From Sympetrum striolatum (taxonomy: Eukaryota; Arthropoda; Insecta; Odonata; Libellulidae): 64,000 nt of DNA. Numbering within the stretch: the first letter of the stretch is position 1; each line of letters starts with the position of its first letter. Under the pieces are notes generated by a model, which worked only from the letters and a program-made list of their open reading frames with translations, searched no databases and was not told the DNA's origin. The translations under genes and the position numbers were made by a program. Below, piece by piece: positions 1 through 11,790 of this stretch. The DNA is taken from the NCBI GenBank assembly GCA_947579665.1, contig OX388348.1:15810001-15874000 (forward strand), written 5' to 3'.

Positions 1-3000
1 TGTGACAGTTGAAAGGTGCCTCTAAAGTAGTCTTGGGTCATTAAGGTCCAGCCCGAAGATGTACGACAAAGAAAATTTAGACACTCATACATAATGAACT
101 CTTTATACATCTATAAAGTGAAAATATTAATGATTCAAATGTGAGCTTATCAAAAGTATATTTGTTTTCTAGCTAAAACCAACTTTTTACGACTTAATCT
201 ATGGATATTCTGGATGCAATCATTGATGCTGTAGATATTATTCTTTAAGATGTGACAAATATACAGCGACTTTATGTCATTGAGTCCTTGCGTAGTTGTC
301 TACTTGTAAAAACTTTCACGTAAACAATACCAAATTCAGGATGTGGAAGTTAACAGATTATCAACTGCATTTCATACATATTCAGTAAGAATAAACAACA
401 AAAACCTATTATACTTTGATTGTATTTTCTTTTCACCTACTCCGATTTGATCGACCTATGAACTAGCGACTTACTTATTGAATATTTTTTGATAATATGG
501 AGGTTAAAAGTTGTGGTACTTACTGCAGCTAGTCAATTTTTACACAATTTCTTCTTTTTCCTCGAATGAAAATGTTATAACAATTAAGGTCGCGCACAGG
601 ATAAAATTATATTTACATAGTCTGGCATCGAAGTTATAGAAGAATAGTTCAATCACGAAATTTAAAATTAAATTCACATGATTTTCGCAGCAACAAATGA
701 GGTATGTGATAATATACTATATTCCTGATTTTGTCTGATTAATAGAAAAAAGTGCACACTGAATATAGAAAAAACCGCATTTCGCCTGAAGGTAAGTTCT
801 ATGGCTCAAACTAAATATCTCCCAAATTCCAGCAAACATTTTTTAGCTCCTCAGAAATGAACTTAGAACTCGAGCATTGTCTTGAAATTGCGCATGTGGT
901 TCCATTTCAATGACAAATGTTATACCACATAAAAACCTTTTCGAGACCTTTTTTCCGATAGCTATCTGAAATATAACTTTACACCTATTTTTTACAATTA
1001 TTATTCCCACCCAAAAAGTTGCAAGGGTACATTTTGAGTAACTTTAAAGCCCCGTACTTGAAGGATACATTCTCTAAAGCTTCCGAACTAATTTCATTGC
1101 AGCCGACTGAATGTTAGCATAATTTTGCGGAATCGAGACGAGTCGAAGTCGCCTCCTTACCTACTTCCTGCCCGACGTCTGACTGTACTTCGTAACATTC
1201 AAGTAAAACAAAACGAACTGACTTGCTCAGCCATTCCCGAAGACCTGGTTACATGAGATGAATACATAATTCTGCTTTTCGGGATCAAAACAAACCGACG
1301 GCCAAAGGGAAAGATATTAAAACCTTGAGGAAAAAAAACACTCAGAATTAAATTTCGTGCGTAAAAATCACTTTGCCTACATGCCTCATAAATTGTAAAA
1401 TATATTCACCATCATCGGAAATTACTTTCAATAAGAATTATGAATATAATAAACCAGCCAAGAGACTTCAGTGTGCTCAAATAATCTTTCTCCCTCCAAA
1501 TTGTAATAGCACTAAAAAAATCACAAAATTTATTTTTACCATAGATTTAATTCCTTATTGAAAATTATACTACCAATCCATTGCTATTTAAGCATGACGA
1601 ATATATCTCGTTAGCTTTTCTTTATCTTTTCGATGCATGCGAAACGTAGGCTTTTTCTCTTTAGAATTTTGTTTCAGTATTCATGAGCAAAGAGTTAATT
1701 ACCATCTAAAAATAGAATTGAATAGCTCATTTTTCATATCTCATAATTTCTACAAAAAGAAAAATGTTAAAATAACTCATTAGATTATTTTGGTCTCAAA
1801 TGAAATATTATTTTTACACTGATTACTGTAGCTGCAAAACATAACATTATTCCCAATTCTATTATAATATAGCATAATTTTCAATATACAAAGAATATTT
1901 GGGCTAAACGTGCATACTTATTTTATTAGTTTTTATACAGATATGAATAAGTTTATTAGTGGCAACATTGAAGGAAAATGAGAATCTACATGATTACATC
2001 CTGTGGGCAGTTATGTGATGATAGTCTTTTGATAGATTTACATATTTAAACACTGAGCGGTGCAATTAGATACATTTATTTCATAAAGCAATTTGAACTA
2101 CTTCTGAATAACCACAAATACATTGAATAACTGAACTAGTCTAGTAATGAGATATTAATGTCCATAATTAGGCTATCATCTGCTGGAGGAGTGAAATTAT
2201 ACACAGCGGGGACTACGTAACCATCTGAAACCGATACAGCGTTCTTAATAGGTTATCGCTTGTAATAATGATATAGTAACTTAGATCAATGAATCTTAAA
2301 ATGAACTGCTTGAGTTCCATCTGTATGGTAGGACTGAATAAAGGAAAAAAATCACATTCGACTTAGCATCATGGTCAGATGATTAATAAATAAGAAATAC
2401 GATAAATATTTATTATACGTGTATGTAAACAAATTCATATTCATTGGTGATTTAATCTAACTGGTATTGGTGTTGTTTAGTTACCATCTGTAATTTATAG
2501 ACAAATATATTTTCATTGTAGTTAAAAATAGTAATTATCTTTAAACAAAAAACCAAAGACCCTAAATCAAATTTAATCAACCATGCATAAAAATTTCCGC
2601 ACTCTAATTGGGATCATGAAGTTAAATCGATCTAACAGTGAATCGTATGCTCATACTACACACTGACTAGATAACTCTTATAGCTCAACTTTAAACTACA
2701 AAGATCACATATGAATTGATGTATATATTTCTGTAAACAGCTGTTGTAATTTTCATTACCTCTTATGTTTTATCTCTGTATTATTTTCCTACGCCTTTCG
2801 CATGTTTGTCGTACTACCTTTTTCTTTGTAGTTGTATCCTGCAGTGCATTCTGCATATATGCGATACATGTTCTAACATCTATATTTTCAATTTTTTTAT
2901 TTTCTCCATTGTTATTGTGATAATTTATTTCTGCTGCCACATAACCTATTGAAATTTGTAAATACTAACGTTTTTATGCTTGTTTTTAAGTATTTCACTA

Positions 3001-3189
3001 GACAAGGATTAAATAGTAGATGAGACCTCCCAGACGCTTCTAAATATGAATGCACATGAGTATGTATATATGCCTTCAGATTCCGTCATCAACGCCATTT
3101 TGTTTATTTATATGTTACCAACCCCTCGGTTTACACCATCAGACGTATTTGCCTTGATAAATCGAAATACAATCCAATCTGATCCCAAA
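1..3189. other. AT-rich non-coding stretch, nothing recognised
   Basis: Mostly AT-rich single-copy-looking DNA. Stop codons are frequent in all frames and the longest open frame is about 62 codons. I see no RNA gene, tandem repeat or transposon end that I can defend. Confidence 0.5.
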
Positions 3190-3860
3190 AATTAAATCTT
3201 ATATTGACGATGAAGTTCTCCCAAGCACTTTAACCACTTCCCTCTTTACCCCAAGAAAATCTGGTGACCTCAGCGCGAAGGCAACCAGAACCCGCCGTTA
3301 ATCCCCTCTTTACTGCGCACTGCTTAAGCAACCCTTCCGCATTGATTGCTAATCGAGCCCCTACAATAACCTTTGGTGTAGACCTTTCTTTCCTCAACCC
3401 GATACGACGCCGCGTTCGGTGGTCCATGACCATCCATCAGCAGCCGAGGAGAAAGGCACACGCTAGGTGATAGCAACCCTTTACGCTCCCATCCTTACAA
3501 CTTCCACACCCAGCACGGCGACGCCTCATCTCAACCTAACCTCAATCTCCCTTTTTCTCCTTGTTTTGATTTTTCCCTCCCCCCGACTTCCTTCCACCGA
3601 GAACTGGACTGGTCGCTTCCATGGGTTCACCTGCACATTCCTCCGCCGCTAATGGTGGCTCTGGGTGGGGGAGGCAGGTGGGAGCCTTAAGAAAAGGGGT
3701 TTGAGAAACTGTTATAAAGAGTCGAGATTCGTGAACGGCTTGGAGGCATTAGCAGTCGGTTTCCCCTGGCCTTGTCGCGCGGGGCAGGTGAGCCGCGAGT
3801 ATTAAAATCTCGTCTCGTCTTGCGCTGAGCGTATTACGTGCACGGACATTTAGATGGATT
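3190..3860. other. GC-richer CpG-containing island
   Basis: GC and CpG content rise clearly above the surroundings. A pyrimidine-rich tract (about 3470-3600) is followed by a G-rich segment on the same strand (3657-3686). The open frames here are short, overlap one another on both strands, and match no family I know. The island also contains a TATAAAG string (3713-3719) and, 68 bases further on, a CAG/GTGAGC match to a 5' splice donor (junction 3787/3788). This could be regulatory DNA or an untranslated first exon; neither is proven. Confidence 0.35.
3657..3686 (+). other. potential G-quadruplex inside a short hairpin
   Basis: Five G-runs (3663-3665, 3667-3671, 3673-3674, 3677-3678, 3680-3682) lie between GGCTC (3657-3661) and GAGCC (3682-3686), which can pair. 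Two runs have only two Gs, so a three-tier quadruplex would be imperfect. Confidence 0.3.
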
Positions 3861-6119
3861 TGATTTCTGCGGTAGTCTAAAATGGCTTTCTGAGCAAACA
3901 CAAAATTTCGGTCTCTTCACTCACAAATGAAAGATGTTCAGTAATGGGTTACTTGGAAGTTGTTATTTACGCTGGACTCGTTTACTTCTCTCGAATGTCC
4001 AAGGAGTACTGATATAACAACAGTAATAATATAAAAAAAATATATTTACGAACACCATGCAAAAGTGAGGCTTCGCTTGAATACCCCATAAAATGTGGAT
4101 TTGCGATGCAATTAGTAATTGATTAATCCGTTAATTATGATTTATTCTATGAAAATTACTTTTCCTCTACATGATTTAGTACGGTATTGTATTTATTCAC
4201 TGTCTGATTCCCTTTTGTGGATTCATGACTGTTTTGTAGACCAAAAATAATAATAATTATAATACATACAGATTAAGGCAAGATATTTATAGTTAATCTC
4301 CTTAACACAGAATTACTCTTTCATACAAGCTTCAAAAGAAAGATATACTTCATTAGAAACGTACAAAGCATACAGGCGTTTACCATTTACATTAAAAAAG
4401 GAAAGAAAGAAAGGAGAAATTAGAAAAGGAACATAGATATATACGATACAAGTCCAAAAAAATAGACTAATGGCATCCTCACATGATTGCAACAATAAAA
4501 ACATGTGAGAAAATGATTTAAATCACAAGATATGCATACCTTTAAAAGTAGCTGATGTTAACTGTTGAGAAAGATATGCACCATCCTAGCTACAAACAAC
4601 ATTCGTCCGCCCCCCTTTGGTGTTCTCCCTGAGGCGACCGTCTCACCGTCTGGATCCGTCCCTGGTTACCTGTCTCGGGGGCCTGGATTCGCACGGAGAT
4701 TTCCAATGAAAATAACATTGGTCGGAATTGTTTTGCTTTATTGCCCCGCCGCCTTCACCTGTTCGAGCCCCCACCCGGGGACGCTTTTCTGGATGAGCGT
4801 CTGCAGAGGGCGCCAAACGATGAGTCACGGCGCTTGACGTGCTCGGAAAGATGCTCCAACGAATATATCTTTTGTTTGACGAGGCCTCGCTTTTTTACGC
4901 CTGACAGATTTGGAGGAATTTGAGTGGGACGACGCTTGGTTCTTCCGTGAAGACGATCAATTCAGAAAAATCGGGAGAAGCAAGTTCCAATCTTTGCTTG
5001 CGACTTGTTATATGGTGGATTATTTTCTTTCTGATGCGACTCACTTAAAGTAATTCTCTATTGATGATGAAACTACTAAACTACTAATTAAACAGCCGCT
5101 TCTACTAGCCCAGTCGAGCTATACATCCAACCTTGCAGAAGATCACATATGGCTGTTGTTTTATGTCGGTATGCCAATTGTATGAAACCAAGTTTCCATC
5201 TTCGAAACCTGTACGAGCTGCGCAATGCCGAAGAAAGTAAAATGTATGTTCTATTTTTGGTTTTGGTTCAATGTCTTCAAAATTATGCATTCTACAAGGA
5301 AAAAATTTTTACACTTTTAAAGAAAATAAATTGTAATTCGAATTTAAGACAGGTCTAGAACTTTCTGAGCAACAGGTCATCGAATATAAGCAGTTTCTTT
5401 CCTAATAAGGGATCATTTTTTTCACGTTGGCCACGTATTTTGCCAAATATCGGGACAATAGGAAAAGGAAAATTATATTTTCACCAGAATGCGAATATCT
5501 AACTACACAACTGGTATTATCATCAATATAAAGCCTACCTATCTTATTCAATTGAAATTCGAATCTAAAACCTTCCGTATTATCTGATTTTGTTCTAAAA
5601 TTTAAATGCTTTGATATCGTCAATTTACGACGGAAAGTGTATCGAATGGTATATCGTAACCTACAAGTGAAGATTTTCCGTTTGATTATTAATTTTTGTG
5701 GTCACCAAACAAATCTAGTTCCTAAACTTGCTTATAAAATTGAATAAAATGGTAAATAGGATAAAATATTCTACACCACTGACCCAGAATACCAAAAGAT
5801 GAATATTATATCACGATACTGATTTTTATTAATGGGAAAGTTTTCAACAGCGATATGAAGTTCTCTAATCATAATATTTTCTATGAATATTCATAGCCGC
5901 CTTCAGGCTGTACGTTCGAAGGAAAACTTGGTTAAAAAATGAGCTAAAAATTGGGTAATTTTTACACGCGAACATCAAATGATTTTTTAAATTTTAAATG
6001 GATCACGAAACATTCGTGCGTAAAAACCTTTTAAATTATTTTCTGAATAATTAAAATTTAGCATCAACTAGATTATTAGAGTAGGAGACCAAGACATACT
6101 TCGTATCCAAAAACAATAT
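3861..6119. other. AT-rich stretch with one GC-richer patch
   Basis: AT-rich apart from about 4561-4990, where GC and CpG rise and the string CTGCAGAGGGCGC (4801-4813) resembles the core of a CTCF site. Open frames of 60-90 codons overlap on both strands in this patch and none is recognisable. No other structure was seen. Confidence 0.4.
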
Positions 6120-6235
6120 CAATCTTTCGGCTTTAGTGAAAGCGGTCCCGGGTTCGATTCCTGGTCGGAGCTCATGTACGAAATGTTCTAAGCTGTCCAA
6201 ACACATTTAACAATACAACAACAACCGTATATTAT
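6120..6235 (+). mobile_element. tRNA-derived SINE remnant (3' half of tRNA-like head)
   Basis: The B box GGTTCGATTCC (6151-6161) sits in a T-arm that still folds: CCGGG (6148-6152), loop TTCGATT (6153-6159), CCTGG (6160-6164), with one G-T pair. The next seven bases, 6165-6171, are where a tRNA acceptor 3' strand would be. No complementary acceptor 5' strand or convincing A box lies upstream, so this is not a complete tRNA gene. An ACA-rich tail (about 6210-6225) is compatible with a SINE end. SINEs of this type are transcribed by RNA polymerase III and mobilised by partner LINEs; that part is family knowledge. Confidence 0.55.
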
Positions 6236-6539
6236 CTACAGCAATAATACAAAACAAAAATGTCCTTATTATTGAGAAGTCATTCTTATGCTACTGGCTT
6301 TAGAAATAATATAATATTAAAGGTATGTTGGCAAACTTCTAAAACAGATTCAATCAAATGTTATTCTCCATTAAACTAACTTTTTTAAAATCTCAGTACG
6401 AAAATAAGTATGGCTTTATCAAAGAGCATAATGGACTAAAAAAAGTTGTTCAAAATGGACCATGAATTGAACGAATTTAGCGAGAATTTCTTAAGTGAAT
6501 AAAATACGATGAGTTCCATAATCCAATAGTAAAAAAATA

Positions 6540-6640
6540 CCATGACCAACGTTCTCGACTTACAAAGTCATCATCAGGTGCTGACAAAAGTGCACCTGAA
6601 GATGGCTTTGCGATTCTGCCTTTGAATGTCCTTCTGCGAA
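6540..6640. mobile_element. Penelope-like terminal motif as an inverted repeat
   Basis: Arms 6563-6581 and 6592-6610 are inverted copies of a 19-bp sequence with two mismatches around a 10-base spacer. Each arm reads CACCTGA(A/T)GATG followed by an ACTTTG- or GCTTTG-like string, and on the minus strand this continues into GTAAGTCGAGAACGTTGG. That wording resembles terminal repeats of Penelope-like retroelements as I remember them, and those elements often carry partial terminal repeats in inverted orientation. No reverse transcriptase or GIY-YIG coding remains nearby. A simple hairpin of other origin is the alternative. Confidence 0.4.
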
Positions 6641-9540
6641 ATTTTTGACCTCATTATCTCCCATTGTGAAAATATGTTCATAGAGAGATCCCATGAAAAA
6701 ATAAAATGAGCTTTATACTACAAGTGACTATCAGTTAGATAGCAATGGAAGGATATATAGATTAAGTAAATATTCATGTTACGAAAAAAGTCATTCGATT
6801 TCATATTGATTGATAAAGAGAAGCCGAAACCGTGTTTTTTGTTCAAATTCTCTTCGGTGCTCTTATTTTGCGGCTAATAAATTCTCAAAATAGCTGCAGG
6901 GTTTTCAGTTTTAGGAAATGTATGCAATAATTTAATTCTAAAAAGAGAGGATCGTAGATCATTCATTATAAATAAATTCAGGAATATTTAAACTAAATTC
7001 GATCAATCCAGAAACCTTTTTAAAAATTCAGATTGCTTATAATATAAACATATTAATATTATAAAATGTAATAATATTTTACATTTTATTTTCATTGAAT
7101 GTGAACGAAAATAATATTCTCAATATCTAGAATAGAAACTCATTTGAGATTATTAACAAATACCATATTAAAAATAGATTCTATATAATAATAAGGCAAT
7201 ATTTGTAGCGTAGTAGTGATTATTTTCTAAATCCAGCTCTATATCTTGGAATGTAGTGGGTAAAATTTTTCATTGTTTCACCATGATATCTGATATCTAA
7301 TTTTGAAACTTAACAAACATATTATTTACAGCTTGCCTAAAGGTTGAAAGTTATGAAAAAGTTTTCTATTTTTAACGAAGATCATATTCCCTTTTTAGAT
7401 AATACTTTAGCGATATTTCATTAGTCATCATACGTATATTATTTTAATACATATAATTTCTTGTATCCTATCATGAATTTCTCATATTTCCTCGAAGAAG
7501 GAGCTATATATTGCTTTAGAAATGCCTTGAATTTTTGGCGTCTGGCCGTGATACAGCAGTCGCTGAAATTTTGAAGTATTCCGAGTAAGCTGGATGTGAG
7601 AGAGACAGGAGTATCACGTTACATTTGAGCGATACGTTCGATGTAGGCGTAAAAATTTGATTTGCATTCCAAATCCTACATGCCTTGCAGGTGTCTGCTG
7701 AATTTTTTAAAGACTGCCTTCCGTCGTGCTCGTTAAACGGGCCAAAAGCTCTCGGGGTAAAGGTCAATAGTGACGAAAAAGTGTGCTTCAGACGAAACAC
7801 GTGCAGCGAAAATACCTGAAATTAGATAGAATTGACCTGCAGGGAATGCTTTTTAACAGCGAACAATGGAAGTAATTATAATAGGTATTAATTATTCTAA
7901 GCTTAAATTCATCAATAAATATCTAACATGGCGAAATTCAGGTGGGCCTTTTGAATTTTTACTTGTAATGGGAAATTAAATAATATAGTTATGAAAATCT
8001 CAGTCATTTTTGCAATTACGATTTGAATTTTTCTTATTTGAATTTTCTCTACTCACATGGGATCATACCCTATGTAATTTGAGTTCATTCGAGACTTCTA
8101 GGGAATATTTCTTGCTTTAAAATACTAGAATTCAAACCTAAAATAGTAGCAGTATTTTTTTAATGTGCTTCGACAGATTAGTTCATTTCGCAGATAGGCT
8201 CTGACTGATATAAAAAATATCCATTTAAACTTAAAATATATTTGAATATTTTTTACAAAAAAACGTAATGAATATCTGCAAGATAAGATGCTGAAATTCA
8301 ATGTCTAAAAAGAGAGTTATTTACCAATTTATCATGAGCTACATCGTCATTGATGTGTATGGTGTGATGGCCGAACTCAGTTTATGAAATTCCGATTCTG
8401 TACGAACAAAAGCCTGTCGTTTTGAACGATCTGACAATTAAATATTATTTTAGAGCAATAAAAATGCCCTGAAAGTCTTCATTGAATCCGTATTACACAA
8501 ATTGTATGGTCTCCTTGCCAGATACATTACCCATTGCTACCTCAAGAACTTGCTCCCCAGACTGACAAAGTATCCAATAGTTCTTTCCAAACTCGAAATT
8601 AACTGCTAGTAAATCAACTTGAAAATCCCTTTTCTGCTACATTTCTCAATTCTGAAAGACAAACTCTTACAAAATCCGAGAAGATATTAACATTAATGTC
8701 TTTTCCGTATTCGGGAAGATTTTAAGATAATAAATAGCACAGACAGACTTGGTCGATATTTTTCATGCTGTAATTTCGTTTTATAGGTGGGGCCCGAAGA
8801 AGCTTAAAATACATCCCGGAAAGATACAACAGTTATGCAGTTAATTACTCAACTAACGGCCGTTAAAAACTGAGAATCTTCGCCTCTAAAGAAATTCCAC
8901 TCACAAAAATTCCGAGTATCGCCGAAATTTGTTAGGATCCTTACCGCTAATGGTTCCTAAACAAGTTTCGATACAAGAGTCGAATTTCCGGAATTTTCCT
9001 AACTAACAGCCTCCTAAATCCCGATGGATAAGAATTAAAAAGATATACGGGCAGGATTCCAAGATATATTCTGGAAAGTTGGGGAGGGGACGATGCGGTG
9101 TGGAGATTGAATTACCTTATTTGGATTCTAAGACAATCTCATCGCCTCTCCGGATGCCATTTACTGGTATATCATTCTCTCGGATTTCATTTGCAGGAAT
9201 GTTTATTGAGTACAAATACCACGGCAACCCATCCTGTTCAAAAATAACCATATATTCGGACAATTGGATGAGGGAAATATCACTCACTCTTCATGCTGGG
9301 GAATTCTGGTTAATTTAATTGTGAACTGAACCCTCCCAAAAGCGCCGTCATTTCGCATGAAGTAATAAGGTATTCAGTCTAAACGAAAATACCTAGAAAC
9401 TGTCTACCTTGCACCTGCAGGATATTCATTTAAGATTCCTGGATCTACATTTCAGCTCTATACTGATAAATTTTTATCCATGGATATATATTAATGACAT
9501 TCTGCAACCAGATATATTATATAATTGTAAACCGAAAATC
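6641..9540. other. AT-rich stretch, little recognised
   Basis: AT-rich, with short hairpins such as the 9-bp arms near 7064-7090. The only repeat I can tie to another place is the 28-bp SINE-like segment at 8165-8192. Open frames of about 80-94 codons (7516-7800 minus, 9079-9318 plus) match no family I recognise. Confidence 0.45.
8165..8192 (-). repeat. dispersed repeat segment shared with 43523-43550
   Basis: These 28 bases match 43523-43550 at 24 positions. At the second site the segment lies beyond a Pol III A box read on the minus strand, so it is probably part of a SINE body. No A or B box remains here, so this copy would be a fragment. Confidence 0.4.
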
Positions 9541-10020
9541 TTCCCTAATGACCAATGCATATTATCTGCGGCCAATTATACATTTGTAAGTTTAATTTTT
9601 AGGAGTTTGCACATTGAAAACTTGCCACTAGAACTTTTCTATATTTGTAGGGTTATTTAGAGTAATAATAATAATAATAAATGATTTCTCTCTTCATATC
9701 CAATCTAATCCAATTTTACAAATATAAATTGATTGGATAAATGAACGAAATATTCGGAAACTAATTCTAAAACAACAATTTTTCCTGAGGTAAATAGCAA
9801 ATTAACTGCGGCTTATGATATTTTTAAGTTTAATTTTGAGGATATTTATGGTGAACACTTGTCACTAGAACTGTGCCTTATTTGTAGAAGCTTTTTAGAG
9901 TAATAATGAGGAATCATTTCTATGTTCAGATAAAAATCAATTCTGTTTCACAAGTATAATTTGCTCGTATAAATAAACGAATTCACATCGAGGAAACTCA
10001 TAAAAAGTTTGTAACAATTT
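9541..10020 (+). repeat. two-copy tandem duplication, period about 239 bp
   Basis: Copy 1 (about 9541-9778) and copy 2 (about 9782-10020) share CTGCGG, AAGTTTAATTTT (9588 and 9826), a CACTAGAAC block and TTTAGAGTAATAAT in the same order, 238-240 bases apart. The copies have diverged by substitutions and small gaps. No coding potential or terminal repeat is visible, so this may be plain segmental tandem duplication. Confidence 0.7.
9662..9681 (+). repeat. (TAA)n microsatellite
   Basis: A run of six TAA units that lies in copy 1 of the surrounding duplication. Copy 2 has only TAATAATGA at the same place, so the run expanded after the duplication or shrank in copy 2. Confidence 0.8.
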
Positions 10021-11255
10021 ATTCTTTACTAGTTGAAATGGTTATTGACTCCTTACTTTGAAACGTCTTACCTTCAACCCTCTAAGAAGAATATGCAATA
10101 GTGTTTATTCCTAAAAGGCCATGTAGTACGTTAACTGAATAAAACGATGTTCTCGGTTAAAAATTGTCCCAAAATTTCACTATTAAGGGCCATATATATG
10201 ACAGAAACTGGGCAGAAACAGATTAAATTTATTTCCGACGGACAAACAAGTTATATAGTTTCCATATTCCTCAGAAACAGAGGAGAACTTATGGTATTTC
10301 AACTCCGTTGGGAATTCCATATGCACTTATTTAGAACGCATTATGAGCTCCAGTTACCATCATCTACGTATCCCATAAAAAAGGGAGCCGGAGGGCTTTG
10401 TGCATTTGTATTCTAGTCTGACGATTTCCATTCTGATTACCTGCATGTGACTATTTTAAGATCGAAAATTATAGTCGTCTCGTTCCTTAATATGCTTCGC
10501 CCTAAATATTATGCGATGGCATTAATCCCAGTCATTCTTCCAAGCCCTCTACTAGGGGAGTTTTAGTTTTGGTTCTGTCTGGACTCCATAAGGCCAGTTC
10601 TGGGACTGTTCCGATGGAATTTTTCCGTTCAGTTACGAGATTTCGCAATTTTTCATTTCTGCTCTCATTTTCTGTAGCTCTTATTAAACAAGATCATAAT
10701 TGTCACCACATATTATCAAATTAAAAATTGTTGACCAATTAAATCTTCAATTCTAGGAATTAGTACTAGGTACTACTTTTAATTACTGGTTGAAATGACA
10801 ATGTCATGGTTATGAAATTTCCGTTTTCATTTCCCGGAATGGGAGCTATTGAACTAGTTACTCAAATGAATTACGTAAACTATGAGATCATTGAATGGCA
10901 TACATTGCAAAATGATAGTTTAATGAAGTAGTATGCATTAGTATAGTACTCAAAGTACAATAAAGTTAGGGCGTAAACGCATCCTAAAATTTAAATGTGA
11001 CTTTAATACATATGTAGATATAATATACCTAATATACGTTAATGTACCATATAAAATATGTTGATTTGATATAATTATTTAATATATATGCTACATAAAA
11101 GGTACATTCATAAGATAGCAATAACTTCAATATTGGTATATCTTGTAAAAAAAATCAGATTAATCTCAGAAAACATAAGAAATAATAAAATTGAAAATCC
11201 CGTCCAAAGTTGTTGCCTCATTCTCACGCAAAACAATATTTAAATACAAAACACC
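10021..11255. other. AT-rich stretch, nothing recognised
   Basis: No gene, RNA or transposon end was identified. An 89-codon open frame at 10147-10416 has no recognisable motif. About 10960-11110 is extremely AT-rich, with many ATAT strings. Confidence 0.45.
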
Positions 11256-11330
11256 TGCCCGGAAAGTGGGAGACGTGGGTTAGAGTATGAGTCACGTCGC
11301 TATTTTTCACTTCTCGTTTGACTTTGGGTT
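11256..11330 (+). mobile_element. SINE fragment, same family as the 63.6-63.8 kb copies
   Basis: CCGGAAAGTGGGAGACGTGG followed by GTTAGAGTA, then a CTATTTTTCACTT block, matches in order the CCGGAAAGTG, GGTTCGATTCCC and CTATTTTCACTTT blocks at 63743-63795 and the parallel copy at 63576-63630. The B box is decayed (GGTTAGAGTA against GGTTCGANTCC). No A box is recognisable upstream. Confidence 0.5.
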
Positions 11331-11404
11331 TAAGGCATTCCTTGTGAAAAGTATAATTATATTCTTTTGTTTCCAATGTTCCTTTCCATGTTTAATCAAA
11401 CGCT

Positions 11405-11790
11405 TAGATAAAATATCATGCCAGCTTTGAGGTGACGATATGTTGTATAAGCCTCGCTAGATTTAGAAAACTGATAATTGTTATTTTGGACACAGCTAAT
11501 TTCAACACTTTTGGCTTATTTGTATAACTTAATTCTGATTTCAAAGTAACTGAGAGTGATTACCTTGGATATGTATTTCTTCAATTTTTTATGTGTATAA
11601 GTAATGTCTGAATAGAAAAAAATCAAGAGTTTAGATAAAATATCATGCCAACACGTATGCATGGACTTGCTTATATGTATATCTTAAGTTTTATTTAAAA
11701 AATTGAGAATGAATATCTTGGATGTATATTACATTTTAAGATTTTTATGGATATAAGCTAAACCTGCATAGATAATTGGAAGCTTTCATT
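11405..11790 (+). repeat. degenerate tandem duplication
   Basis: The 19-base string TAGATAAAATATCATGCCA occurs at 11405-11423 and again exactly at 11632-11650. After each copy come a GCTTAT..TGTATA block, then TACCTTGGAT or TATCTTGGAT, then a TTTTTATG(T/G)(G/A)TATAAG block. Spacing differs (227 bases for the first anchor, about 155 for later ones), so one copy has lost or gained about 70 bases. Confidence 0.55.

Noticed and set aside
6148..6171. functional tRNA gene
   Set aside because: Only the T-arm and the 3' acceptor-strand position are present; D-arm, anticodon arm and acceptor 5' strand are missing.
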